Shown here piece after piece: positions 32,688-40,288 of a stretch of 64,000 nucleotides of DNA. The stretch is from contig NZ_CP060202.1 of NCBI RefSeq assembly GCF_014250515.1, positions 1,051,001 through 1,115,000 on the forward strand. The letters run 5' to 3'. A model generated the notes under the pieces. It was not told the DNA's origin and ran no database searches. It saw only the letters and a list, made by a program, of their open reading frames with translations. A program made the translations under genes and the position numbers. The stretch's first letter is position 1; every line of letters begins with the position of its first letter. This DNA comes from Hymenobacter sediminicola (GTDB lineage: Bacteria > Bacteroidota > Bacteroidia > Cytophagales > Hymenobacteraceae).

Positions 32688-34022
32688 TCAGATATTCTGC
32701 ATGCCTTCATCTTCCAACTCTTCCTGCTCCATCTCCCGCGTAACGTTGAGCTGCACCAACTCTACGGTCCGGCGGGAGCGTTTCAGCACCCGGAACTCAT
32801 AGTTGTCGAGTACGGCTACGTCGCCTACTTCCGGAATATTGCCGTAAATCACGTTCAGCAGGCCGCCCACCGTTTCGTAGTCTTCGCCTTCGGGCAGCGG
32901 AAACGGCAGGTACTCGTTGGCGTCGGAAATAGAGGTAGAAGTATTGACGCGAAACTCGTTAGAGGAAATCTTCTCCACCACGGGCACTTCGTTGTCATAC
33001 TCGTCCTGGATTTCACCTACTAGCTCCTCGATAATGTCCTCGATGGTAACGATACCCGAGACACCACCAAATTCGTCGCTGACGATGGCCATGTGCATGT
33101 GCTTGCGCTGAAACTGGCGCAGCAGCCGGTTAATCTTCTTGGTTTCCGGTACGAAATAGGCCGGGCGCATGATTTTGGCCAGTTCGATGGGCTCGTTCCG
33201 ACGAATGATCTGTAGCAGATCCTTCACGTAGAGCACACCCACAATATTGTCAATATTGCCTTCGAATACCGGAATACGTGAGTACCCTTCATTATACACC
33301 ATTTCCAGAATGCCATCCTGGGGGGTGTTCACATCAATGGCCGCCAGCTTGGTGCGCGGTACCATAATCTGCTTCACCATCCGGTCGTTGAACTCGAACA
33401 CGTTTTCAAGCAACTCGTGCTCCGACTCCTGTATTTCGCCGCTCTGCTTGCTTTGGTCCAGCAGCAGGCGCAGCTCTTCGGAAGTATGAACCTCGGAGCC
33501 GTGCGTGGCACTGCCACCGAACAGGCCAGCAACCATGTTCGACAGCCGGTCGAGGACCCAGATGAGCGGAAAGGTGAGGAAAGCAAAGGCCCGCAGCGGA
33601 ATGGCAATGGCCATGGAAGTAGTTTCCGGCTTCTGAATGGCTAGTACCTTGGGCGCCTGCTCACCTAGCACAATGTGCATAATGGTGATGAGCGTGAAGG
33701 AAGTAGCAATGGCAATCTGGTGAACTGCGGTAGGCGTGAGCGTCAGGCCCAGTTGGTCGATGATAGCCAGTACGACGGCCGCCACTACACTTTCGCCTAC
33801 CCAACCCAAGGCCAGGGAGGCTACTGTAATACCCAGTTGGGTGGCCGAGAGGTAATAATTGAGGTCGTGCAGCATGCTCTGCACTAGCTTGGCCAGCCGG
33901 TTGCCGCTCTGGGCCTTGATGTCGATTTGAGACGGGCGGACTTTAACGAAGGCAAATTCTGCCGCTACGAAAAATCCGTTCAGCAACACAAGCAGAACGG
34001 TAAGGAGTATATTTAAGATCAT
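32688..34022 (-). CDS. CNNM/HlyC-CorC family transporter
   Basis: This 444-residue protein starts MILNILLTVLLVLLNGFFVA. The DUF21/CNNM membrane domain (residues ~1-190) includes TSFTLITIMHIVLGEQAPK. A CBS pair (~205-330; VKQIMVPRTKLAAID, YSRIPVFEGNIDNIVG, HMAIVSDEFGGVSGIVTIED) leads to a CorC/HlyC domain (~345-425; EVGDVAVLDNYEFRVL). Family members export or regulate Mg2+ and other divalent cations. Some Bacteroidota relatives (GldE) are linked to gliding motility, but nothing here supports that specific assignment. Confidence 0.9.
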   Translation of the reverse strand: MILNILLTVLLVLLNGFFVAAEFAFVKVRPSQIDIKAQSGNRLAKLVQSMLHDLNYYLSATQLGITVASLALGWVGESVVAAVVLAIIDQLGLTLTPTAVHQIAIATSFTLITIMHIVLGEQAPKVLAIQKPETTSMAIAIPLRAFAFLTFPLIWVLDRLSNMVAGLFGGSATHGSEVHTSEELRLLLDQSKQSGEIQESEHELLENVFEFNDRMVKQIMVPRTKLAAIDVNTPQDGILEMVYNEGYSRIPVFEGNIDNIVGVLYVKDLLQIIRRNEPIELAKIMRPAYFVPETKKINRLLRQFQRKHMHMAIVSDEFGGVSGIVTIEDIIEELVGEIQDEYDNEVPVVEKISSNEFRVNTSTSISDANEYLPFPLPEGEDYETVGGLLNVIYGNIPEVGDVAVLDNYEFRVLKRSRRTVELVQLNVTREMEQEELEDEGMQNI

Positions 34023-34067
34023 AGGTTCGGCAACTCGGGCTCACGCGGCCCAGATGCCTTGGTATTG

Positions 34068-34075
34068 CAAAAGTA
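34068..34075 (-). promoter_or_regulatory. -7 promoter box (TACTTTTG) of the CNNM gene
   Basis: An exact TAnnTTTG match on the minus strand, 45 bp upstream of the ATG. Confidence 0.45.
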
Positions 34076-34225
34076 CGTGATTCTGCGCAAGCGGTTCCGG
34101 CGGAGTTTCTGGCTGTGCCATCGGTGAAGAAACCAGTCCACTAAAAAACCGGTAAACTCGCTCCGCTGTTAGCGTTTCTCCCGACCTTTGCCGGGCTTGC
34201 AATTGTAGTTGTTTTCTTTCCGCTG

Positions 34226-36436
34226 ATGTTTGTCCGCAAAACCATAGTGCTGTCCTTGCTGCTCGTGTTGCTCACGGCGCTCGGGGCCGTTGCCCAGATT
34301 CTCACTCCCACCAAGCTCAGCGTAGCGCTAAGCCGGCCCGCCGCCAAGGTAGGTGAAGAGGTAGACCTTATTGTAAATGCGCGTATTGATGATAAGTGGC
34401 ACCTCTACGCCACCGACTTCGACCCCGACCTGGGGCCGGTGCCTTTTACTTTCACGTTTGCTAAGAATCCAGCCTACGAGTTGGTCGGCAAGCCCAAATC
34501 GGTGGGCTCGCAGAAGCACTTCGATGAAGTATTTAAAGGTGACGTCACGTATTTCGAGAAAACCGGCCAGATAAAGCAGCGGGTACGGGTATTGCAGCCC
34601 GGCCCACTTACCATCAAGGCCGAAGTAGAGTACCAGACCTGCACTGATGTGGACGGCCGATGCATTCCCGGTGAGGAAAGCCTGAGCTTCGGACCTATTC
34701 AGGTAAGCGGTACTGCTGCCCCGGCGGCTACGCCTGCTACCGGCAAGCCTACCAAGCCAGAGGCACCTGATGGAGCTTCTATTGCGCCTGTAGTACCTGG
34801 CGTAGCAGCTGTTTCTGCAGCAGACAGTCCGGCTACTGCCGCCGTAGTTTCCCCCTCCGCCCCTCCAGATTCGGTGGTCCCTGCTGCCGGTATGGCCACG
34901 GTGCCAGCTGAGAAGGCAGCTGCCGCCGCACCCGACAATGGCACGGTAGATCCTGCGAAAGAAGGGCTCTGGGGGTTTGCTTTCGGAGCTTTTTTGTTTG
35001 GACTGGGTGCTCTGATTACTCCTTGCGTATTCCCATTGATTCCGATGACCGTTTCGTTTTTTACGAGTGGTTCCGACAGCCGGCAGCGTGGTATCCTGAA
35101 AGCTGTGGTCTATGGTCTGTCTATCATCTTCATCTATGTGGTGGTTGGCCTGCTGGTAACCGTGCTACTCGGCGCCGACGGGCTCAACCTCATCAGCACG
35201 CACTGGCTGCCCAACCTGATTTTCTTTGCCGTATTCGTTGTATTTGGCCTGTCGTTTCTGGGGCTGTTTGAGATTACGCTGCCTCACGGCATGGTAAACA
35301 AGATTGACGCCCAGGCCGACAAAGGCGGCTGGGGCGGGGTATTTTTCATGGCCCTCACGCTGGTGGTAGTATCGTTTTCGTGCACTGGCCCCATTGTGGC
35401 CACCATCCTGACCATGGCCGCGCAAGGGCAGCGTCTCACCCCGGTTATTGGCATGCTGGGTTTCTCGCTGGCGTTTGCCCTGCCCTTCACGCTGTTTGCC
35501 ATCTTCCCAGCGTGGCTGAAAAGCCTGCCGCGCTCCGGTGGCTGGCTGAATACGGTGAAAGTGGTACTGGGCTTTGTGGAGTTGATGCTGGCGCTCAAAT
35601 TCCTGAGCATGGCCGACCTCGCGTACCACTGGAACCTGCTGCCGCGCGACATTTATCTGGTTCTGTGGATTGCATTGTCGGGCCTGTTGGGTCTGTATCT
35701 GCTGGGCCGCTTCAAACTTTCCCACGACTCCGATTTGCCGCACTTGAGTGTGGGCCGCCTGCTGATGGCCGTACTAGCCTTCAGCTTTATGACGTATTTG
35801 GTTCCGGGCCTGTTTGGTGCTCCGCTGCCGCTGCTGGCTGGCTATCTGCCTCCCCAGAGCCGCAACGACTTCTCACTGGCCGAAGGCTCTATGCTGCCTA
35901 CAGCGGGAGCGGCCTCGTTGCCCAATGCTCAATGCGAGCCTCCACGCTACGGCGAGTTTCTGGAATTGCCACACGGCCTGCAGGGCTACTTCGACCTGGA
36001 GCAGGCTCAGCGTTGCGCCCGAGCTCAGCGCAAACCCATCTTTGTCGATTTCACTGGCCACGCCTGCGTGAATTGCCGTAAGATGGAAGCCACCGTGTGG
36101 AAGGATCCGCAGGTACTGAAGCGTCTGCGCGAGGACTTTGTGGTGGTGGCCTTGTATGTGGATGATAAGGCTGAGCTGCCGAAAAATGAGTGGTACACCT
36201 CGGCATATGACAACAAGCTGAAAACCACGCTGGGTAAGAAAAACGCTGACCTGCAACTCTCCGGCTTCAACGTGAATGCCCAGCCATATTACGTACTCCT
36301 GGACCCCAATGCTCCAGCGGATGTGCAACACACGCTTACTACCCCAATTGCGTACGAACCCAATGTGGAGGGTTTTGTGAAGTTTCTGGATAGTGGCTTG
36401 GCCCGCTTTAAGGAGCAGAATGCTGCTACTAAGTAG
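34226..36436 (+). CDS. dsbD: Thiol:disulfide interchange protein DsbD
   Basis: This 736-residue protein has a complete DsbD architecture. A signal peptide (LSLLLVLLTALGAVAQ) is followed by the alpha domain (~25-155) with Cys in YQTCTDVDGRCIPG. An Ala/Pro-rich linker (~160-240) leads to the CcdA-like membrane domain (~245-540), whose two redox cysteines sit in ALITPCVFPLIP and VVSFSCTGPIV. The C-terminal thioredoxin domain (~590-730) has the active site HACVNCRKM. It passes electrons from cytoplasmic thioredoxin across the inner membrane to periplasmic thiol proteins. A thioredoxin gene, the likely electron source, lies about 3 kb downstream. Confidence 0.95.
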   Translation: MFVRKTIVLSLLLVLLTALGAVAQILTPTKLSVALSRPAAKVGEEVDLIVNARIDDKWHLYATDFDPDLGPVPFTFTFAKNPAYELVGKPKSVGSQKHFDEVFKGDVTYFEKTGQIKQRVRVLQPGPLTIKAEVEYQTCTDVDGRCIPGEESLSFGPIQVSGTAAPAATPATGKPTKPEAPDGASIAPVVPGVAAVSAADSPATAAVVSPSAPPDSVVPAAGMATVPAEKAAAAAPDNGTVDPAKEGLWGFAFGAFLFGLGALITPCVFPLIPMTVSFFTSGSDSRQRGILKAVVYGLSIIFIYVVVGLLVTVLLGADGLNLISTHWLPNLIFFAVFVVFGLSFLGLFEITLPHGMVNKIDAQADKGGWGGVFFMALTLVVVSFSCTGPIVATILTMAAQGQRLTPVIGMLGFSLAFALPFTLFAIFPAWLKSLPRSGGWLNTVKVVLGFVELMLALKFLSMADLAYHWNLLPRDIYLVLWIALSGLLGLYLLGRFKLSHDSDLPHLSVGRLLMAVLAFSFMTYLVPGLFGAPLPLLAGYLPPQSRNDFSLAEGSMLPTAGAASLPNAQCEPPRYGEFLELPHGLQGYFDLEQAQRCARAQRKPIFVDFTGHACVNCRKMEATVWKDPQVLKRLREDFVVVALYVDDKAELPKNEWYTSAYDNKLKTTLGKKNADLQLSGFNVNAQPYYVLLDPNAPADVQHTLTTPIAYEPNVEGFVKFLDSGLARFKEQNAATK

Positions 36437-36469
36437 CCCCCGACATAGCAGCTTGTGGCACCTATCAAT

Positions 36470-36513
36470 AAAGCCCGCTCCCAGTTATTGCTGGGAGCGG
36501 GCTTTGCTTTTTT
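36470..36513 (+). terminator. Intrinsic terminator of dsbD
   Basis: Fifteen-bp arms AAAGCCCGCTCCCAG/CTGGGAGCGGGCTTT with a 6-nt loop are followed by GCTTTTTT. Confidence 0.92.
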
Positions 36514-36804
36514 AGTAGAATAAGTCCCGGGGAGTGTAGTATCAACGCATCCTTTACGAAGGAATTCGCAAAGGATACGTTCCGTCTCAGAGAAAGAGAA
36601 CCGGCGCAAATAGCGTAGCCAAGCTGAACAGGCGGGGCCGAGGGACGCAAAACCGGGCATTTGCGGAATTTATCTTAAATCCACGGTTTGTTTGAAATAT
36701 AGGTAGGCTGCACGGGCTTATTTTCCGTTCTTTGCAGCCACAGGAAGCGAAAATCAGCCTTTCTGGAGCAAGTACGAATGACAGCAGGCTTGAGCCCTAT
36801 GGAC

Positions 36805-36836
36805 AAAAAAAAGGCGGCACCCACCCAGATGCCGCC
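36805..36836 (-). terminator. Intrinsic terminator of the tRNA-like RNA
   Basis: On the minus strand GGCGGCA pairs with TGCCGCC around a G-rich loop and is followed by eight T. It closes the transcription unit that starts with the tRNA-like fold. Confidence 0.85.
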
Positions 36837-36845
36837 TCTTGAAAA

Positions 36846-36871
36846 GGAACGCACCCACCCAGATACGTCCC
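36846..36871 (-). other. Hairpin with the same loop as the following terminator
   Basis: On the minus strand GGGACG pairs with CGTTCC. The loop shares ATCTGGGTGGGTG with the terminator hairpin ten bases downstream. The repeated G-rich loop may be functional or a local duplication. Confidence 0.6.
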
Positions 36872-36905
36872 GGTTTTTCCCTCCTCACATAATCCACCCA
36901 GTAAG

Positions 36906-37020
36906 CTGTAGAAGAAGGATTCGAACCTCCACGGTGTGGTTAGCCGGCCGCCGGACCAGTTTTTCCCGAATCACCACCCCCGAGAGAGGAGGGTATGTCT
37001 GCCAGTTTCATCACTCTACA
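36906..37020 (-). ncRNA. tRNA-like RNA: type II cloverleaf with pyrimidine-only anticodon loop and 46-nt variable arm
   Basis: The minus strand folds as a full cloverleaf. The acceptor is TGTAGAG/TTCTACA (7 bp), U8, the D-stem ATG/CAT with loop AAACTGGCAGA (A14, G18, G19 and A21 present), the anticodon stem CCCTC/GGGGG, and the T-stem GGAGG/CCTTC with loop TTCGAAT. The anticodon loop is CTCTCTC, giving CUC at positions 34-36 and an abnormal U37. The variable region is 46 nt and itself folds: GGTG/CACC, a bulge containing GGGAAAAAC, then TGGT/ACCA and CCGG/CCGG. The discriminator is G and CCA is not encoded. An exact TACATTTG promoter box precedes it and an intrinsic terminator follows. CUC would read Glu codons, yet type II bodies belong to Leu and Ser, so it is not a normal tRNA. 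It could be a decoding oddity, an aminoacylated non-ribosomal tRNA or a structured regulator. The gene is well supported; the function is unknown. Confidence 0.75.
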
Positions 37021-37053
37021 CTGTTGGTCCACGCCGCTTGCGTTGGATTATGA

Positions 37054-37061
37054 CAAATGTA
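37054..37061 (-). promoter_or_regulatory. -7 promoter box (TACATTTG) of the tRNA-like RNA
   Basis: An exact TAnnTTTG match on the minus strand, 33 bp upstream of the predicted 5' end of the tRNA-like fold. Confidence 0.5.
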
Positions 37062-37170
37062 GTCCTTTGGCTGGAATTGTAAAATTTTAGCAGTGATGCG
37101 GCTGAAAATTTACAATGTTTTTAATAAACACACCTTTTGATTTAAATATATATAGTCAAAACACTTCAAA

Positions 37171-37635
37171 ATGGCCAAGAATTACGAACTTGACGACACC
37201 GACCGCAAAATCTTGGACCTCCTGATCCAAGACGCCAAGACGCCTTACACTGAAATTGCCCGGAAGGTGCATGTCTCCGGTGGCACGGTACACGTCCGGA
37301 TGGCACGTCTCGAAGAACTAGGAATCGTGAAAGGTGCCACGCTGAAAATCGATTACCAGAAGCTGGGTTTTGGAGTAAATGCCTTTTTAGGCATCTATCT
37401 GCTCAAGAGTTCTGTGTATGCCAGTGTAGCGGAGCAGTTGCGCGCTATTCCTGAGGTGGTTAGCATTCATTTCACTACCGGCGCCTACGGAATTTTTGCG
37501 CGCCTCGTATGCCGTGATACGCAACACCTGCGCGACGTGCTACACGACCAGATGCAGCCGATAGAAGGTATTGAGCGCACAGAAACGCTTATTGTACTGG
37601 AAGAAACTCTCAACCGGCCTATCCAGCTGCTGTAA
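37171..37635 (+). CDS. Lrp/AsnC family transcriptional regulator
   Basis: This 154-residue protein has a winged helix-turn-helix (~5-60; LDDTDRKILDLLIQDAKTPY, HVSGGTVHVRMARLEELGIV) and an AsnC-type ligand-binding RAM domain (~70-150; VNAFLGIYLLKSSVY, FTTGAYGIFARLVCRD). It is full length for the family. Such regulators form octamers and respond to amino acids. The target is unknown. It is divergent from the tRNA-like RNA gene with about 150 bp of AT-rich DNA between, so it could control that promoter. A terminator follows its stop. Confidence 0.93.
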   Translation: MAKNYELDDTDRKILDLLIQDAKTPYTEIARKVHVSGGTVHVRMARLEELGIVKGATLKIDYQKLGFGVNAFLGIYLLKSSVYASVAEQLRAIPEVVSIHFTTGAYGIFARLVCRDTQHLRDVLHDQMQPIEGIERTETLIVLEETLNRPIQLL

Positions 37636-37653
37636 TCCTGCCTATATCAACGC

Positions 37654-37690
37654 AAAAGGCCGTTTCCTTCCCTGGGAAACGGCCTCTTGC
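37654..37690 (+). terminator. Intrinsic terminator of the Lrp-type gene
   Basis: The stem GGCCGTTTCC/GGAAACGGCC, flanked by AAAA on one side and CTCTTG on the other, can serve both convergent genes. Confidence 0.75.
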
Positions 37691-37710
37691 ATATGTGGCG
37701 CTTGGCTGAA

Positions 37711-38070
37711 CTACTGCTTCACAGTGGTTTTGGTCGTCTGAACCGATTTGTTTGCCTTATAGCGCATATCGGCGGTGCCGTCCTTTTTTACAGGGCCGGT
37801 TACACGGCTTGTCGTTGTTTTGTTCTCTTTGTAGCGTCGGTCCGGCGAACCGTCGGTTTTGGTTTTGATAGCAGTGCGCGTAGTAGTGCCGGCCGTTTTG
37901 GTAGTAGAGGTGCTACTGGTCATGGCTGGGTTAGCCACTGTTTTGGTCCGCGTTGAGGAAACCGACGCTTTGCTCGGTGTCTGTTTTGCGGTGGTGGTAG
38001 AAGTGGTTTGGGCCAGTGCGGCTGGGGCTAGCAGAGTCAGCAGGAGCAGGTAAGAAAAGAAGCGGTACAT
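37711..38070 (-). CDS. Small secreted Thr/Lys-rich repeat protein
   Basis: From the ATG at 38070 this is 119 residues. A signal peptide (MYRFFSYLLLLTLLAPAALA) is followed by a low-complexity Thr/Ser/Lys-rich region and two related repeats, KTDGSPDRRYKENKTT and KKDGTADMRYKANKSV. I recognise no catalytic domain. The repeat resembles short secreted Bacteroidota proteins of unknown function. The longer frame to 38211 precedes the signal peptide and is rejected. Confidence 0.75.
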   Translation of the reverse strand: MYRFFSYLLLLTLLAPAALAQTTSTTTAKQTPSKASVSSTRTKTVANPAMTSSTSTTKTAGTTTRTAIKTKTDGSPDRRYKENKTTTSRVTGPVKKDGTADMRYKANKSVQTTKTTVKQ

Positions 38071-38223
38071 AGGGCAGAAAAGTAAGGTGAAAGATGGTCG
38101 ATGGCGGGCTTTCGAGCCAGCTATAGGAATGTAGCTGGATTTTTCTGAACAATTCGTGAAGAGCTTGGGAGACAGGCAAGTGGGCTGTATATTTCCTGAG
38201 CTTACCCACATTATGCCTAGCTC

Positions 38224-39189
38224 ATGAAAGCCTGCTACGTCGTGTTTTTAGGAATGTTACTAGCGCTTCCGCTGGCTGGTGCGGCCCAAAGCATGCCGGC
38301 CGTCTACCTCAACAGTAGAGACGAAGCTACCGTACCGGACAGTGCCACGCATTACCGGGTTATCGACCATAAAAACGAGCTGCTTGGAACCTACGCAATG
38401 CGTGAATACTCTCTGAATGGAACGTTGCTGCTACGCGGTACGCTGGCCTCCATTGAGCCGGTCGTGCGGACCGGTGTCCTAACCTGGTACCATCCCAACG
38501 GACCCAAGGCAGCTCAGGTCCATTATCGCAACGACGAAGCCGATGGGATGTATGTGGCCTGGTACGAAGATGGCCGCGTGAGCCAGCGCGGCGAATACGC
38601 CGACGGACAACGGGTGGGAACTTGGATCAGCGTGCACCGCAACGGCCAAAAACGCTCGAAAGGCAGCTATGTAGGTGGTAAGCCAGTGGGTGAGTGGCGC
38701 TATTTCTACGATAATGGCCAGCTAAGCGCTATTGAACTCCCTAGCCGGGAGAAGGGGCCAGCTCTGGCATTCTTCAACGAAGACGGCTCCCCGTATGTGA
38801 GCAAGCTGCACAAGCGGGAACTGCCGCTGTTTCCGGGCGGCGAGGCTGCCATGCTCAATTATATTGCGCACAACACGGCGTACCCGCGCAATACGCGCCG
38901 CAAGGGTATCACCGGCAAGGTGTATGTAAACTATACCGTGGACGAAAAAGGCGAGGTAGGGCAGGTGCGGGTAGTGCAGGGCCTGTCGCCTGAAGCCGAC
39001 CTGGAGGCTCGGCGGGTGGTAGCTAGCTTGCCTGCATTTCAGCCGGGCCGCGAATACAACGTGCCTACCGCCATGACCTTTACCGTGCCCATCCATTTCT
39101 CGCCTAGCTTCTCGCTGTTCAATGGTGTGCGGCCGCCGCAAGTGCCTCCCACGGAAGCTCGCGCCGCCTGCCCCGACGAAATGTATTAG
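38224..39189 (+). CDS. TonB C-terminal domain protein with MORN-type repeats
   Basis: This 321-residue protein starts with a signal peptide (CYVVFLGMLLALPLAGAAQ). Residues ~75-180 carry MORN/YwqK-like repeats (LTWYHPNGPKAAQVHYRND, WYEDGRVSQRGEYADGQ, GEWRYFYDNGQLSAI). The C-terminal ~100 residues are a TonB-type domain (MLNYIAHNTAYPRNTRRKGI, GKVYVNYTVDEKGEVGQVRV). There is no N-terminal membrane anchor beyond the signal, so it is probably periplasmic and not a classical energy transducer. The combination is frequent in Bacteroidota. Its function is not established. Confidence 0.85.
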   Translation: MKACYVVFLGMLLALPLAGAAQSMPAVYLNSRDEATVPDSATHYRVIDHKNELLGTYAMREYSLNGTLLLRGTLASIEPVVRTGVLTWYHPNGPKAAQVHYRNDEADGMYVAWYEDGRVSQRGEYADGQRVGTWISVHRNGQKRSKGSYVGGKPVGEWRYFYDNGQLSAIELPSREKGPALAFFNEDGSPYVSKLHKRELPLFPGGEAAMLNYIAHNTAYPRNTRRKGITGKVYVNYTVDEKGEVGQVRVVQGLSPEADLEARRVVASLPAFQPGREYNVPTAMTFTVPIHFSPSFSLFNGVRPPQVPPTEARAACPDEMY

Positions 39190-39209
39190 CCTAAGGCTAC
39201 TCTACCCCT

Positions 39210-39257
39210 AACGCACTACGCCCCGCCTCTCCCAAGAGAAACGGGGCGTAGTGCGTT
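39210..39257. terminator. Long hairpin between convergent genes
   Basis: Perfect 16-bp arms AACGCACTACGCCCCG and CGGGGCGTAGTGCGTT with a 16-nt loop lie between the TonB/MORN gene and trxA. No T-run follows. Confidence 0.75.
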
Positions 39258-39298
39258 ATACAGCCTGGGAACAGAGCCCAGTGCTGTATAGAGAGGGA

Positions 39299-39628
39299 TT
39301 AGGCAGTTACCTGCGCGTCTAGCTTTTGGGCCAATACGTGCTTCGGCACAGCGCCAACCTGCTTGTCAACTACTTGGCCGTTTTTGAACACGAGCAGCGT
39401 AGGAATGCTGCGGATGCCGAATTTGGCCGAGGTCTGCGGGTTGGAGTCTACGTCGACTTTGCCGATAACAGCTTTGCCTTCATATTCGCCGGCCAGCTCC
39501 TCAACTACCGGACCCACCATGCGGCACGGGCCGCACCATTCGGCCCAGAAATCCACGAGCACGGGTTTGTCGGAGTTGATGATCTGGTCGAAGTTAGCAT
39601 CGGTAATTTCGATGGCTTTATGTCCCAT
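39299..39628 (-). CDS. trxA: Thioredoxin
   Basis: This is a 109-residue thioredoxin with active site WCGPC (Cys32, Cys35) in [15 protein letters not shown], the cis-Pro loop [16 protein letters not shown], and the usual C-terminal helix. It reduces cytoplasmic disulfides and is the natural donor for DsbD encoded upstream. The gene is monocistronic. A TACCTTGC sequence near 39680-39687 on the minus strand may be its -7 box. Confidence 0.95.
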   Translation of the reverse strand: MGHKAIEITDANFDQIINSDKPVLVDFWAEWCGPCRMVGPVVEELAGEYEGKAVIGKVDVDSNPQTSAKFGIRSIPTLLVFKNGQVVDKQVGAVPKHVLAQKLDAQVTA

Positions 39629-39820
39629 GACGGAAGGGGGTTTGTGACGGTGAAAAATGCTTCTTACGAATCTTGGGGCTGCAAGGTAGCAGATTGCGAT
39701 TCAACAAGACACACGCCAGAAAGTTCACGTCACTTGCTAGCCGGATTGTTTGCTCCGCTCGGCATTCTGCTGGCAATACGCGGCCCGTTACTATCAGTAG
39801 GCCAGCATATCGTTTAAAGG

Positions 39821-40210
39821 CTATTTTTCGGGCTTGTCCAGCACAAAATTCAGGTCGCGGTTGTAATCCTGGGCTCGGTTGCGGAGCTTATAAAAGACGT
39901 ACAAATTGAAGAAGTGCATGCCGCCCAGAATCAGAATGATGGTGCCGATTTTAATGCTGAGCGTTTCTACACTTTGCTGATAGCTGCCAATAGCATCGGT
40001 GCTGCGTAGCGTGAGGGTCGCATAGCCGATATTGATAAGATAAAAACCTGTAATCAGAAGCTTGTTCACGGAATCGGCCAGTGCCTCATTGCCGTGGAAG
40101 ATGTCGACCAGGAAAGTGCGGCCGTTGGTGAAGAGTGTGCGCGCTACCCATACTGTAAGCAGCACCGTGACGGGCAGATATACTCCGTAAACCAGCAGAT
40201 AGTAGTTCAT
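39821..40210 (-). CDS. Hypothetical integral membrane protein
   Basis: This 129-residue protein has about three hydrophobic segments (YYLLVYGVYLPVTVLLTVWV, LLITGFYLINIGYATLTL, IKIGTIILILGGMHFFNLYV). Polar loops include FHGNEALADSVNK. I know no functional family, though similar small proteins are common in Cytophagales. It lies 78 bp upstream of the stop of the epimerase gene on the same strand's downstream side, with no obvious partner. Confidence 0.78.
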   Translation of the reverse strand: MNYYLLVYGVYLPVTVLLTVWVARTLFTNGRTFLVDIFHGNEALADSVNKLLITGFYLINIGYATLTLRSTDAIGSYQQSVETLSIKIGTIILILGGMHFFNLYVFYKLRNRAQDYNRDLNFVLDKPEK

Positions 40211-40288
40211 GACATTGGGGTTTGGAAGGTGAAAAAAGTAGGTGATGAAGTAAGCAAGTGAATGGTGACAAGTGGTAGGCTACCGCTG

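Larger units (their letters stand above)
36437..37170. other. 734-bp intergenic region holding a terminator and a tRNA-like RNA gene
   Basis: No protein gene is convincing here. It contains the dsbD terminator, then about 290 bp without assignable content (with an imperfect inverted repeat ATCCTTT/AAAGGAT near 36547-36577), then the tRNA-like minus-strand RNA described separately. The last 110 bp are AT-rich and hold the divergent promoters of that RNA and the Lrp-type gene. Confidence 0.6.

Noticed and set aside
36906..37020. Ordinary tRNA-Glu(CUC)
   Set aside because: The body is type II with a 46-nt variable region and U37, neither of which occurs in bacterial tRNA-Glu.
36805..37061. Complete tmRNA
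   Set aside because: The fold has its own D- and anticodon arms and no tag-peptide frame; the transcript is also too short for tmRNA.
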